Shown: positions 30,768-41,799, counted from the first letter of the stretch. The stretch is 64,000 nucleotides of DNA from Amycolatopsis sp. CA-126428 (GCF_002904335.1 NZ_PPHF01000155.1:62001-126000); one strand, 5' to 3'. Notes: generated from the sequence alone by a model not told the origin. A program made the numbers and translations.

Positions 30768-31236
30768 TCCTCTCCGGGCCCTCGCCCGGGCCGCCGGCAC
30801 GAGACCGTGGCTGATGCGCACGGCCCGCTTCGTCGTGTGGGCGGACAAGAAACTGCACAAGGCGTTCGGCGGCCGGGTGAGCCTCGTGGCGCTCGCCGGG
30901 CTGCCGTCGCTGCGCCTCACCACCACCGGCCGCAAGAGCGGGCTGTCCCGCAGCACCAACCTGCTCTACTACCCGCGCGGCGCCGACTTCGTGCTGACGG
31001 CGTCCAACTGGGGCCGTCCGCACGATCCGGCGTGGGCGCTCAACCTGCGGGCGCACCCCCGCTGCGAGGTCGCGCTGGCGGGAAGGCCGGTCGACGTCCT
31101 CGCGCGGGAGCTGCACGGCGAGGAGTACGAGCGGATGTGGGGTGAGCTGCTCGCGTTCTGGCCGGGGTATGCGATGGAGCAGCGCGAGGCCGCCCGGCCG
31201 TTGCCGGTGTTCGTCCTCACGCGGGTGGCCGGATAA
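30760..31236 (+). CDS. DDN-type deazaflavin-dependent nitroreductase family protein
   Basis: The protein has 158 residues from GTG 30760. The split-barrel fold is indicated by LRLTTTGRKSGLSRSTNLLY and VLTASNWGRPHDPAWALNLR, typical of the nitroreductase/quinone reductase family that uses F420H2 (Mtb Ddn relatives). Its start lies inside the end of egtD, so it is cotranscribed with the ergothioneine genes. A redox-protection role beside ergothioneine is plausible but inferred. Confidence 0.82.
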   Translation: MANPLRALARAAGTRPWLMRTARFVVWADKKLHKAFGGRVSLVALAGLPSLRLTTTGRKSGLSRSTNLLYYPRGADFVLTASNWGRPHDPAWALNLRAHPRCEVALAGRPVDVLARELHGEEYERMWGELLAFWPGYAMEQREAARPLPVFVLTRVAG

Positions 31237-31353
31237 GTCCCGACCATCCGTTCGGCCGGTGCCGGGATTCACCGGTTTGTGCCAGTCTCCCCGGGTAAGG
31301 CGCCGTGACGGCGTGATCTCGCGGCGTAGTGCCTCACCTAGGGAGGAACTGTC

Positions 31354-32970
31354 TTGCCGAGATCCATACAGAGCCGGGTGCGGTCGTTCGCACTGGCGGG
31401 GGCGCTCGTGGCCGGCGTGGGGCTGGCCGGGCCGGCCGGGACCGCCGCCGCGACCGAAGACTCGGCGGTCAAGCCCGCCGTCGTCGGCGTGACCCCGGCC
31501 GTCGCCTGGGGGACCTGCTCGAGCGACACCCTCGCCGGCGTGCCCGCGGACCAGGTCCGGTTCTACAGCTGCGCGCGCTACCGCGTCCCGATCGACCACG
31601 ACAACGCATCGCTGGGCACCATCGACATCGCCTTGCTCAAACGGGCCGCCCGCACACCGGGCACCCGCGTCGGCTCGCTGTTCCTCAACCCCGGCGGCCC
31701 CGGCGGTCCCGGCCTGACGATGCCGATCTCCGGGCAGTACTACTTCCGGCCGCAGGTCCTCGACCGCTTCGACCTCATCGGCTTCGACCCGCGCGGGGTC
31801 GGCGCGAGCAACCCGCTGCGCTGCTTCACCACGCAGGAGGACGCGGACGAGGTGTTCGGCGCCCAGGTCGGCGTGCCGATCTCGCGCGCCGAGATCTCGG
31901 GCACCCTCGCCAGTTACCGCGACTACGGCCGGTTCTGCAAGAACAACGCCGGTGCGCTGCTCAACCACATGTCCACCAAGGACGTCGTGCGTGACCTCGA
32001 CACCCTGCGCGCGGCGGTCGGCGACCGGAAGCTGAACTACGTCGGCTTCTCGTACGGGACGTTGATCGGCTCGACGTACGCGGCGATGTTCCCCAAGCAG
32101 TCGCGGGCGATCGTGATCGACGGCAACGTCGACCCGGCGCTGCGCACCAGCGACGGCGTCGAGTACGACCGGGAACGCGCCCAGGGCTTCGAGATCGCGC
32201 TGGACGGGTTCCTCAAGCGCTGTGACCAGGCGGGCCCGAAGTGCGCCTTCAGCGACGGCGACCCGCGGGCGAAGTTCGACGAGCTGCGGGAGTACCTGCG
32301 CAAGCAGCCGATCACCCTCCCGGGCGCCGACCCGCTCGACATCAGCATGTTCACCGGCACCGTGGGCGGCATCCTCTACAGCCCGGGTGCGTTCGCCGGC
32401 CTGGCCGAATGGCTGCAGACGTACTACACCGCGATCCACCCGGCCGCGCAGGCGCAGTCGCTGCAGGCCCGGCCGCTGAAGTCGCTCGCCATCGGGCACC
32501 GGGGCCGGGCCGACCTGAAGCCGGACAGCCCGTACGCCGGCGACGACTCGTACTTCGCCGTCAACTGCTCGGACAAGCCGTTCCGGATCAGGCAGGAGCA
32601 GGTGCCGGAGATCGCCGCGAAGTGGGAGCGCGAGTCGCGGACCTTCGGCCGGTCGCAGGCGTTCTCGGACACGGCGGCCTGCCCGGTGTGGCCGGCGAAG
32701 AAGCCGGACGCCTACCGCGGGCCGTGGCGGGCCAAGACCGACGTCCCGGTGATCGTGGTCGGCAACTACTACGACCCGGCGACGCAGTACCAGTTCGCCC
32801 AGCGGATGGCGGCCGAGCTCGGCAACAGCCGGCTGCTGTCGGTCGACGCGTTCGGCCACTGCATCCTGGGTGACGCCCTCGGCGTCGACCAGGCCGTGGC
32901 GGACTACCTGACCGACCTGAAGGTGCCGGCGAGCGGGCAGGTGTTCCAGCCGAACGTCCAGCCCTTCTGA
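31354..32970 (+). CDS. Secreted alpha/beta-hydrolase peptidase (S33/tripeptidyl aminopeptidase-like)
   Basis: The protein has 538 residues from TTG 31354, chosen for its strong GGAGG seven bases upstream. A signal peptide (about residues 1-33, FALAGALVAGVGLAGPAGTA) directs export. The fold has an oxyanion loop NPGGPGGPG, nucleophile Ser233 in GFSYGT, Asp474 in YYDPATQ and His502 in FGHCILG. A C-terminal TAP-like region is present. Family members trim tripeptides from proteins in the medium. It is monocistronic, with a perfect hairpin terminator just downstream. Confidence 0.88.
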   Translation: MPRSIQSRVRSFALAGALVAGVGLAGPAGTAAATEDSAVKPAVVGVTPAVAWGTCSSDTLAGVPADQVRFYSCARYRVPIDHDNASLGTIDIALLKRAARTPGTRVGSLFLNPGGPGGPGLTMPISGQYYFRPQVLDRFDLIGFDPRGVGASNPLRCFTTQEDADEVFGAQVGVPISRAEISGTLASYRDYGRFCKNNAGALLNHMSTKDVVRDLDTLRAAVGDRKLNYVGFSYGTLIGSTYAAMFPKQSRAIVIDGNVDPALRTSDGVEYDRERAQGFEIALDGFLKRCDQAGPKCAFSDGDPRAKFDELREYLRKQPITLPGADPLDISMFTGTVGGILYSPGAFAGLAEWLQTYYTAIHPAAQAQSLQARPLKSLAIGHRGRADLKPDSPYAGDDSYFAVNCSDKPFRIRQEQVPEIAAKWERESRTFGRSQAFSDTAACPVWPAKKPDAYRGPWRAKTDVPVIVVGNYYDPATQYQFAQRMAAELGNSRLLSVDAFGHCILGDALGVDQAVADYLTDLKVPASGQVFQPNVQPF

Positions 32971-32990
32971 GTCGCTTGGCAGCAAGGAAA

Positions 32991-33023
32991 ACGGGCCGGG
33001 GTGACTCTGTCGCCCCGGCCCGT
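32991..33023. terminator. Bidirectional hairpin terminator
   Basis: A perfect 11-bp stem, ACGGGCCGGGG (32991-33001) with CCCCGGCCCGT (33013-33023), sits between the peptidase gene and the convergent TetR gene. It can serve both. Confidence 0.8.
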
Positions 33024-33024
33024 G

Positions 33025-33603
33025 CTACGTCCTCAGCAGCCGGTCCAGCACGTCCCCGGCCGCGGCCTCGGCTTCGGCGGCCGCGCTCTCGTGGTCGTCC
33101 GCCCGGGCGACCAGCAACGCGATCTCGTTCATGCCGGCGAGCAGGACGTGCGCGAAGAGGTCCACGCGCCCGGCGGGGATCCGGCCGTCGCGCCGCAGCG
33201 CCGCCTTGATCCGGCCGAGGGTGCGCACCTCGTCGAGCTCCCGCCAGCGCTGCCACCCCAGTACCGCCGGCGCGTCGATGAGCATCACCTGCCGCACCAC
33301 CGGGTCCCGGGTGCTCCGGATCCACGCGAGACACGCGGCGCGCAGCGCTTCGACCGGGTCGGTCAGGCCCTCGACGGCTCGCGCCCCGTCCGCGCCGACC
33401 CGGTCGTAGACGGTGTCCAGGACGGCCGCGAACAGCGCGTCCTTGCCGGGGAAGTGGTGGTAGAGCGCGCCGCGGCTCACGTCGGCGGCCCGCAGGACGG
33501 CCTCGATCGACGTGCCGTCGTAGCCGTGCTCGGTGAACAGCCCGGTCGCGATGGCGACGAGGTGCTCGCGGGTCGCCTGACCCCGGTCGATCTTCTTGTT
33601 CAT
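33025..33603 (-). CDS. TetR-family regulator
   Basis: The protein has 192 residues from ATG 33603. The N-terminal TetR HTH (AIATGLFTEHGYDGTSIEAV, DVSRGALYHHFPGKDALFAA) is followed by a helical ligand domain with VRQVMLIDAPAVLGWQRWRE, as in a common actinobacterial subgroup. It is divergent from the alpha/beta hydrolase at 33695. The 91-bp gap holds a double palindrome that is almost certainly its operator, so the repressor probably controls both itself and the hydrolase. Confidence 0.9.
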   Translation of the reverse strand: MNKKIDRGQATREHLVAIATGLFTEHGYDGTSIEAVLRAADVSRGALYHHFPGKDALFAAVLDTVYDRVGADGARAVEGLTDPVEALRAACLAWIRSTRDPVVRQVMLIDAPAVLGWQRWRELDEVRTLGRIKAALRRDGRIPAGRVDLFAHVLLAGMNEIALLVARADDHESAAAEAEAAAGDVLDRLLRT

Positions 33604-33629
33604 GCGGGTCGGCAGCCTCCGTCGTTGAC

Positions 33630-33672
33630 AAACCGACTGTCGGTCTGTTGATACTAGACCGTCAGTCGGTTT
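33630..33672. promoter_or_regulatory. Double TetR operator in the divergent promoter region
   Basis: AAACCGACTGTCGGTCT (33630-33646) and its near-perfect inverse (33656-33672, 16 of 17) are separated by 9 bp. Each arm contains a 13-bp palindrome (ACCGACTGTCGGT and ACCGTCAGTCGGT) with centres 26 bp apart. It would bind two TetR dimers and silence both promoters. Confidence 0.85.
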
Positions 33673-33694
33673 ACTTCTGGAGGGACCTTAGACC

Positions 33695-34549
33695 ATGGAC
33701 TTGCGAACCTGGGAGGACCAGCGCGGACGCGTGTCGGCGGCGTCCGGCGACGTGAGCTACGTCGACATCGGCGAAGGGCCGGTCGCGCTCTTCGTGCACG
33801 GCGTGGGAACGAACAACCTGTTGTGGCGCAAGGTGATGGCCGAGCTGGCGGGGGAGCGGCGGTGCGTCGCGCCCGACCTGCCGGGGCACGGCGCTTCACC
33901 GGTGACGCCCGAGCAGGACCTCAGTTTGAACGGGCTGGCGCGGCTGCTCGAAGACTTCTGCGAGTCGCTGGAACTCGGCGCGGTCGACCTGGTCGCCAAC
34001 GACACCGGCGGCGCGGTCGCGCAGGTCTTCGCCGCGCTCCACCCCGACCGGGTCCGGACGCTCACCCTGACCAACTGCGACACGCAGGGGAACCTGCCGC
34101 CGGAGTCGTTCCGCCCGGTCGTCGAGCTGGCCGAACGCGGGAAGCTCGCGCCGCTGCTGGTCCGGCTCGCCACGGACCCGGCGCAGGCGCGGACCGGTGC
34201 GCTGGGCGGGGGCTACGAACACCCCGGGCAGCTGTCCGATGAGGTCCTGGCCGCGTTCGCCCGGCCGATCGGCGCCACGCTCGACGCGGCGCGGCAGTTC
34301 GAGCGCCTGCTGACGTCGGTCCGCGGCGAGGAGCTGGACGCGATCGAGCCGCTGCTCAAGGAGTTCCGCGTGCCGACGCTGCTGGTCTGGGGGACCGGCG
34401 ATCCGAACTTCGGTGTCGAGTGGGCGTACCGGTTCCGGGACGCGGTCCCCGGCGTCACCGAGGTCGTCGAGGTGCCCGGCGCGAAGCTCTTCTTCCCCGA
34501 CGAACGGCCCGGGGACCTCGTGCCGCACCTGCGCCGGCACTGGGCGTAG
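33695..34549 (+). CDS. Alpha/beta-hydrolase with Asp nucleophile, lacking the usual catalytic His
   Basis: The protein has 284 residues from ATG 33695. FVHGVGTNNLLWRKVM forms the oxyanion side. The nucleophile elbow is VANDTGGAV with Asp103, as in haloalkane dehalogenases and epoxide hydrolases rather than Ser esterases. The acid may be Asp in GTGDPNFG. Where the catalytic His is normally found the protein has PGAKLFFPDERP. This might be a subfamily trait that abolishes water activation. It is probably induced when the divergent TetR protein releases its operator. Substrate unknown. Confidence 0.8.
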   Translation: MDLRTWEDQRGRVSAASGDVSYVDIGEGPVALFVHGVGTNNLLWRKVMAELAGERRCVAPDLPGHGASPVTPEQDLSLNGLARLLEDFCESLELGAVDLVANDTGGAVAQVFAALHPDRVRTLTLTNCDTQGNLPPESFRPVVELAERGKLAPLLVRLATDPAQARTGALGGGYEHPGQLSDEVLAAFARPIGATLDAARQFERLLTSVRGEELDAIEPLLKEFRVPTLLVWGTGDPNFGVEWAYRFRDAVPGVTEVVEVPGAKLFFPDERPGDLVPHLRRHWA

Positions 34550-34594
34550 CGCTCATCACAGGCGCCGAGATCAGGAACTGGCGCTACAGTGGGA

Positions 34595-34751
34595 GAGTTG
34601 ATCAACCCCGAGCAACGGAAGCGAGGTGAGCGGCACATGCCAGCGGACAGTCTTCGGACGGCCGGGCGCGCGCTCACCGGAGGTTTCCGGCGGGGCTGAG
34701 TTCCGGTCGCCCCCTGTCCGGCAGTGCGCGCACGCCGGAAAAGAGCCGGAA
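34595..34751 (+). other. Structured leader upstream of the MgtC-like gene
   Basis: GGTGAGCG (from about 34625) can pair with CGCTCACC (about 34671-34678), and GC-rich segments that follow can form further helices before ATG 34752. CTACAGTG near 34585 could be a -10 element, giving a leader of about 155 bases. It does not match the M-box as I know it. A regulatory leader is possible. Confidence 0.35.
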
Positions 34752-35459
34752 ATGACCATCTTCGAAATGCTGCTGCGCGTCGGCGCCGGCGTCGGCCTGG
34801 GTGCCGTCATCGGGGTCGAGCGCCAGTTCCGCGCCCGGATGGCCGGGTTGCGCACCAACGCCCTCGTCGCGGTCGGCGCGACGCTGTTCGTGCTGCTGTC
34901 CGCCCACGGGTTCGGCGGGCTGGCCTCGAGCGGCGACGCCGACCCGACCCGGGTGGCCGCGCAGATCGTCTCGGGCATCGGGTTCCTCGGCGCCGGGGTC
35001 ATCATGCGCGACGGCCTCAACGTCCGGGGCCTCAACACCGCGGCGACCCTCTGGTGCTCGGCCGCGGTCGGCGCCCTCGCCGGAGCCGGGCTGTACGCGG
35101 TCGCGGCGGCCGGGACCGCCGTCGTGGTCGGGGTGAACGTGGTGCTGCGCCCGCTCGGCCGCGTGGTGGACCGCCGTCCCGACGCGGGCGAGGAGACCCC
35201 GGCGCGGTACGAGTTCCAGGCGGTGACCCGCGACGAGGCCGAGGCCCACGTGCGGGCCCTGCTGGTGCAGGCGTTGACGCGCACGGACTTCCGGCTGCTG
35301 TCGGTGCTGAGCACGGACCGCCCGGAAGACCGCACGGTCGAGGTCCGCGCCGAGCTGATCGGCGACCAGCGCGACGACGCCCAGATGGAAGCGGCGGTGT
35401 CGCGGTTGTCGCTGGAGCCGTCGGTGTCGAGTGTCCGCTGGCTGGCCGTGCCCGCTTAG
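34752..35459 (+). CDS. MgtC/SapB-family membrane protein
   Basis: The protein has 235 residues from ATG 34752. Four membrane helices (residues 1-135) include the conserved GAVIGVERQFRARMAGLRTN, GIGFLGAGVIMRDG and VRGLNTAATLWCSAAVGALA motifs of MgtC. A soluble C-terminal ACT-like domain (140-235) follows. MgtC proteins are linked to magnesium limitation and regulation of ATP synthase or phosphate uptake. The 200-bp leader upstream is GC-rich and structured. The gene is monocistronic; its stop overlaps the remnant on the other strand. Confidence 0.9.
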   Translation: MTIFEMLLRVGAGVGLGAVIGVERQFRARMAGLRTNALVAVGATLFVLLSAHGFGGLASSGDADPTRVAAQIVSGIGFLGAGVIMRDGLNVRGLNTAATLWCSAAVGALAGAGLYAVAAAGTAVVVGVNVVLRPLGRVVDRRPDAGEETPARYEFQAVTRDEAEAHVRALLVQALTRTDFRLLSVLSTDRPEDRTVEVRAELIGDQRDDAQMEAAVSRLSLEPSVSSVRWLAVPA

Positions 35460-35590
35460 CGGGCGTGGAGGAAATCGCCGAGCAGCTCGTCGAACCGGGC
35501 GGGCTGTTCGGCGTTGACCTGCTGGCCGGCGCGCGGTTCTGCGCGGCGAACCGGGCCGTCACCGAGATCGAGAAGCCCCCCACACCGGTC
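35456..35590 (-). pseudogene. Remnant of an alpha/beta-hydrolase C-terminus
   Basis: On the minus strand the last codons read AGQQVNAEQPARFDELLGDF-LHAR-stop, a typical end of an alpha/beta hydrolase (AGH-x-ANLEQP type). The sequence upstream of it loses similarity within about 20 codons, and there is no start. It is probably a leftover of a deleted gene, wedged between mgtC and the acn terminator. Confidence 0.45.
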
Positions 35591-35603
35591 CCGGTACCGA
35601 AAC

Positions 35604-35640
35604 CGAAGGCCTCCCCACCTGAACGATGGGGAGGCCTTCG
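35604..35640 (-). terminator. Terminator of acn
   Basis: A perfect 13-bp stem, CGAAGGCCTCCCC (35604-35616) with GGGGAGGCCTTCG (35628-35640), lies 14 bp beyond the acn stop. Confidence 0.85.
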
Positions 35641-35653
35641 GGGAACGGCTTTC

Positions 35654-38467
<2,814 letters not shown>

Positions 38468-38605
38468 GTCTAACTCCAGTGGCGGGGACGCCGCTCCGTC
38501 GCGGCAGAGGAGTCCCGGGTCAGTTCGGTCGGTTCGGTGGGGCGAGTCTTGCGCACCCCCACCGTAGGACCGGATGCGGGATGGCACACCTCGCGGTGGT
38601 TCAAA

Positions 38606-38621
38606 CAGTACGCCTGTCCTG
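38606..38621. promoter_or_regulatory. AcnR-like operator and promoter region between acn and the NlpC/P60 gene
   Basis: CAGTACGCCTGTCCTG fits the recalled AcnR consensus CAGNACnnncGTACTG at all but two constrained positions. It overlaps an inverted repeat TGTCC...GGACA at 38615-38632. The surrounding 308-bp gap (38468-38775) must hold both divergent promoters. It also has a GTGAC-TGCA-GTGAC direct repeat near 38737 that could be a response-regulator site for the cell-wall hydrolase gene. Confidence 0.55.
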
Positions 38622-38775
38622 TTTAGCGGACAAGACGACACGCGGTGTGGGCTGCGCCATCCGATGCCGGGGTCCCTCAATGAGGGGAATTGGTGCCTAC
38701 GTTGTGTAAGTTTCGGCTGAGGCTTGTGATAGTGGTGTGACTGCAGTGACACGGGGTGTGCGCTGGTGAGCGGAG

Positions 38776-40137
38776 GTGGCGGTCTTGTTAGGACGGTGCG
38801 GGGGTCCGAGGGTGCCGCGCGTCCGCCGGGGACTCAGCGTGAGCACGCTCACGCTGGTGATCTTGTTCGGCGCCGGGGGCACCGGGCTCGCGGCACCCCC
38901 GCCGCCGCCGAATCCCAGCGATTCCGACATCCAGGCCGGCAAGGCCGACGCGAACGCGAAGGCCGGCGAGGTCGGCCGGCTGACCAACCAGCTGGCCCAG
39001 GCCGAGCAGAAGCTCACGCAGCTGCAGGACGACGTCGAGCTCAAGCAGGAACAGGCCAACAAGGCGCTGGTCGACCTGCAGATCGCGCAGGACGACGCGG
39101 CGCAGGCGGAGAACGACGCGAAGGCCGCTCGCACCGAAGCGGACGCGGCCGCGGCGGCCATCGAGCAGGCCCGGGCGGACCTGAAGACCTTCGCCGCCGC
39201 CAGCTTCCAGCAGGGCAGCACGGTCGGCTCGCTCTCGGCGTACCTGAGCGCGGACAGCCCCAAGGACATGCTCGCCCGCGCGCAGCTGCTCGACGCCGTG
39301 GGCGGCGACCGGCTCAACGCCCTCGACCGGCTCCAGCAGGCGCAGACCGAGAAGTCCAACAAGGACGCCGCCGCCCGCAAGGCCGCCGAGATCGCCCAGC
39401 AGAAGCAGGACGCGGCCCGCCGGGCGAAGAACAGCGCCGACGCGGCGCAGACCACCGCCGAGCGTGCCGAGGACGGCCAGGCCGCCCAGAACTCCCAGCT
39501 CGAGAAGAACAAGACCGACGTCGAGCAGCAGCTCTACGCCGCCCAGGCCAAGGTCGGCGGCCTGCAGGGACAGCGGCAGCGCTACCAGGACTGGCTCGCC
39601 CAGAAGCAGCGCGAGGACGAGGAACGCGCGCGTCAGGCCGCGCTCGCCGCCGCTGCCGCGGCGGCCGGGGGTGGTGGCCGTCCGTCGGGCGGACCGGCGC
39701 CGTCGGCCCCGGCCGGCTCGTCGATCGAGGCGGTGATCGCGCGGGCGATGTCCAAGCTCGGGATGCCCTACGCCTGGGGCGGCGGCAACGCGAGCGGCGC
39801 GACCCGCGGCATCCGCGACGGCGGTATCGCCGACCGCTACGGCGACTACAACAAGATCGGCTTCGACTGCTCCGGCCTGATGATCTACGCCTTCGCCGGG
39901 GTCCGCTCGCTGCCGCACTACAGCGGCTACCAGTACTCGTCGGGACGGCAGGTGCCGCTGTCCCAGATGCGCCGCGGCGACCTGCTGTTCTGGGGTGGCC
40001 CGGGCGGCATCCACCACGTCGCGCTCTACCTCGGCGGCGGGCAGATGGTCGAGGCGCCGCAGTCCGGCCTGCGGGTCCGGGTGGCGCCGGTCCGCTACGG
40101 CGGGATCATGCCGTACGCGACGCGGCTGGTCGGCTGA
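38776..40137 (+). CDS. Secreted NlpC/P60 peptidoglycan endopeptidase (RipA-like)
   Basis: The protein has 453 residues from GTG 38776. After a signal peptide (about 1-40) comes a long coiled coil (residues 50-305, rich in Ala, Gln, Lys and Glu). It is followed by an NlpC/P60 domain with Cys365 in GFDCSGLMIYAF and His in GIHHVALYLGGG. This is the architecture of mycobacterial RipA, which cuts peptide cross-links in septal peptidoglycan. The gene is divergent from acn and upstream of moxR-DUF58-VWA, as in mycobacteria. The coiled coil may autoinhibit or mediate partner binding. Confidence 0.92.
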   Translation: MAVLLGRCGGPRVPRVRRGLSVSTLTLVILFGAGGTGLAAPPPPPNPSDSDIQAGKADANAKAGEVGRLTNQLAQAEQKLTQLQDDVELKQEQANKALVDLQIAQDDAAQAENDAKAARTEADAAAAAIEQARADLKTFAAASFQQGSTVGSLSAYLSADSPKDMLARAQLLDAVGGDRLNALDRLQQAQTEKSNKDAAARKAAEIAQQKQDAARRAKNSADAAQTTAERAEDGQAAQNSQLEKNKTDVEQQLYAAQAKVGGLQGQRQRYQDWLAQKQREDEERARQAALAAAAAAAGGGGRPSGGPAPSAPAGSSIEAVIARAMSKLGMPYAWGGGNASGATRGIRDGGIADRYGDYNKIGFDCSGLMIYAFAGVRSLPHYSGYQYSSGRQVPLSQMRRGDLLFWGGPGGIHHVALYLGGGQMVEAPQSGLRVRVAPVRYGGIMPYATRLVG

Positions 40138-40180
40138 AACTCGCTCGACGGCCGCCCGGGACCTCGCGAAGATCGGCCGC

Positions 40181-40894
40181 GTGGACGACGAACTGAACGC
40201 GCTGCGGCGCACCCGGATGCGCTGGAACACACCGCTGTCCGAGCCGCACGCGGAACTGCTGCTCGACCGGATGGCCCTGGGCGAGGGCCGGCTCGTCGAC
40301 CTCGGCTGCGGCTGGGGTGAGCTGCTGCTGCGGGCGGCCGCCCGGGCCCCCGGCCTGCGCGCGACCGGTGCCGACACCGACGTGACCGGCCTCGACCGCG
40401 GCCGGGCGGCGGCCGCGGCCCGTGGTTTGGCGGTGGAGTTCGCCGAGGCGGACGCCGCGACCTGGGCCGATCCGGCCGAGCGGGTGTTCTGCATCGGGTC
40501 CGCCCACGTCTTCGGCTCGACCACGGCCGCGCTGGAAGCGCTCGCCGGGGTGGTGCGGCCGTCCGGCCGGCTGCTCTACGGCGACGGCTTCTGGGCGGCG
40601 GCGCCCGGCCCGGCGGCGCGGGAGATCTTCGGCCCGGACCTGCTGACCCTGCCGGACCTGCTCGACGCCGCGGCCGGCGCCGGCTGGCGCGTGCTGCACT
40701 TCAGCACCGCCGACCAGCTGGAATGGGACGACTTCGAGTCGACCTCGCGGGCCGGCTGGACGGAGTGGCTGGTGGCGCACCCGGCCGACCCGCGGGCGGA
40801 GCGGGTCCGGGAGTGGCTCGACGGGCGGCTGCGGCAGTATGTCCGGGACTACCGGGGGGTGCTGGGCTTCACCTACCTCGTGCTGGGCCGCTAG
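40181..40894 (+). CDS. SAM-dependent methyltransferase
   Basis: The protein has 237 residues from GTG 40181; an ATG at 40217 is a possible alternative. The SAM-binding motif is LVDLGCGWGELLLRAAARAP, with ADTDVTGLDRG as the acidic second strand and AEADAATW as the third. It ends with a domain containing GWTEWLVAHPADPRAERV. Class I methyltransferase; substrate unknown. It lies between the NlpC/P60 gene and a MobA-like gene (9 bp gap). Confidence 0.85.
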   Translation: MDDELNALRRTRMRWNTPLSEPHAELLLDRMALGEGRLVDLGCGWGELLLRAAARAPGLRATGADTDVTGLDRGRAAAAARGLAVEFAEADAATWADPAERVFCIGSAHVFGSTTAALEALAGVVRPSGRLLYGDGFWAAAPGPAAREIFGPDLLTLPDLLDAAAGAGWRVLHFSTADQLEWDDFESTSRAGWTEWLVAHPADPRAERVREWLDGRLRQYVRDYRGVLGFTYLVLGR

Positions 40895-40903
40895 GGTGCC
40901 TCG

Positions 40904-41449
40904 GTGCGCTACGCGGGGATCGTGGTGGCCGGTGGCTCGGCCCGCCGGCTGTCCGGTGTGGACAAGCCGGCGCTGTCGGTGGGCGGGAAACCGTTGCTGG
41001 CCCGCGCGATCCACGCCCTCGACGGCGCCGAGCGGGTGATCGCGGTCGGCCCGCGCCGGCCGGGCTTCGACGTCGTGTGGACGCGCGAGCCGGTGCCGGG
41101 CACCGGCCCGGTGGCGGCACTGGCGGCGGGCCTGGTCTTCGTGCCCGACGACGTCGAGGCGGTCGTGCTGCTGGCCGCCGACCTCCCGGGCGTCCGCCGC
41201 TCCACAGTGGACAGGCTGGTGGCAGCGGTCGGCGACGGCGACGGCGCGGTCCTGGTGGACGCGGCGGGGGAGCGCCAGTGGCTCCTGGGCGCCTGGCGGT
41301 TGCCGTCGCTGCGGGCGGCGGTGCCGGAGCAGGCGGAGAACGCGGCCCTGCGCCGGGTCCTGGGCGGGCTGGCGGTGGCCGAGGTCCCGGCGGAACGGGG
41401 AGAAGCCGACGACATCGACACACCCGAGGACCTGGAGCGGCATCGGTGA
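40904..41449 (+). CDS. MobA-like NTP transferase (molybdenum cofactor guanylyltransferase type)
   Basis: The protein has 181 residues from GTG 40904. The N-terminal nucleotide-binding loop IVVAGGSARRLSGVDKPAL and the metal-binding AADLPGVRRSTVDRL match MobA/NTP transferases, as does the closing ADDIDTPEDLERHR. MobA attaches GMP to the molybdenum cofactor. MobA-like proteins of this short type can also act on other cofactors. No other molybdenum genes are nearby. Confidence 0.82.
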   Translation: MRYAGIVVAGGSARRLSGVDKPALSVGGKPLLARAIHALDGAERVIAVGPRRPGFDVVWTREPVPGTGPVAALAAGLVFVPDDVEAVVLLAADLPGVRRSTVDRLVAAVGDGDGAVLVDAAGERQWLLGAWRLPSLRAAVPEQAENAALRRVLGGLAVAEVPAERGEADDIDTPEDLERHR

Positions 41450-41450
41450 G

Positions 41451-41588
41451 GTGAGCGACGCGGCCATCGTGGAGGCCGCGGTCGCGCTGCCGGGCTGCGT
41501 GCTTGCGCCGGCCGCGCTGCGTCGGGGAGCGATGGTCGGGTGGTGGGGGCGGTATTGGGCCGCCGAGGTGCTCGAGGCGCGCCGGTGA
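41451..41588 (+). CDS. Possible small protein (45 residues)
   Basis: An open frame from GTG 41451, just after the MobA-like stop, encodes VSDAAIVEAAVALPGCVLAP and continues to a Trp-rich GWWGRYWAAEVLEARR. Composition is protein-like but there is no clear ribosome binding site and no family. It could be a gene remnant next to the GC-rich repeat region. Confidence 0.3.
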   Translation: MSDAAIVEAAVALPGCVLAPAALRRGAMVGWWGRYWAAEVLEARR

Positions 41589-41648
41589 CGCGGGCTGCCG
41601 CTCAGCGGGACACCTCGGGCAAGGCCGCTGAGCCGGCCCGGTCGGCTG

Positions 41649-41736
41649 CCACGCAGCGCGCCGCGCCGCGCCACGCAGCGCGCCGCGCCGCGCCACGCAG
41701 CGCGCCGCGCCGCGCCACGCAGCGCGCCGCGCCGAG
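41649..41736. repeat. Four tandem copies of a 22-bp unit
   Basis: Units starting CCACGCAGCGCGCC begin at 41649, 41671, 41693 and 41715. The first three are identical and the fourth differs at one base. GCTGAGCCGG-type sequence with CCGGTCGGCTGCC flanks the array on both sides (about 41629 and 41746). The 240-bp stretch 41589-41830 has no gene. It lies at the 3' side of a decayed gene. Confidence 0.85.
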
Positions 41737-41799
41737 CTGCGCCCGCTGAGCCGGGCCGGTCGGCTGCCGCGCGCCGCGCCAAGCCGCGCCGAGCGCCGC

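Noticed and set aside
34595..34751. M-box magnesium riboswitch before mgtC
   Set aside because: The conserved M-box segments I know (GTTAGGTGAGGCTCCT-like start and GCCAATGGGTCAACAG-like core) are not found; only generic stem-loops are visible.
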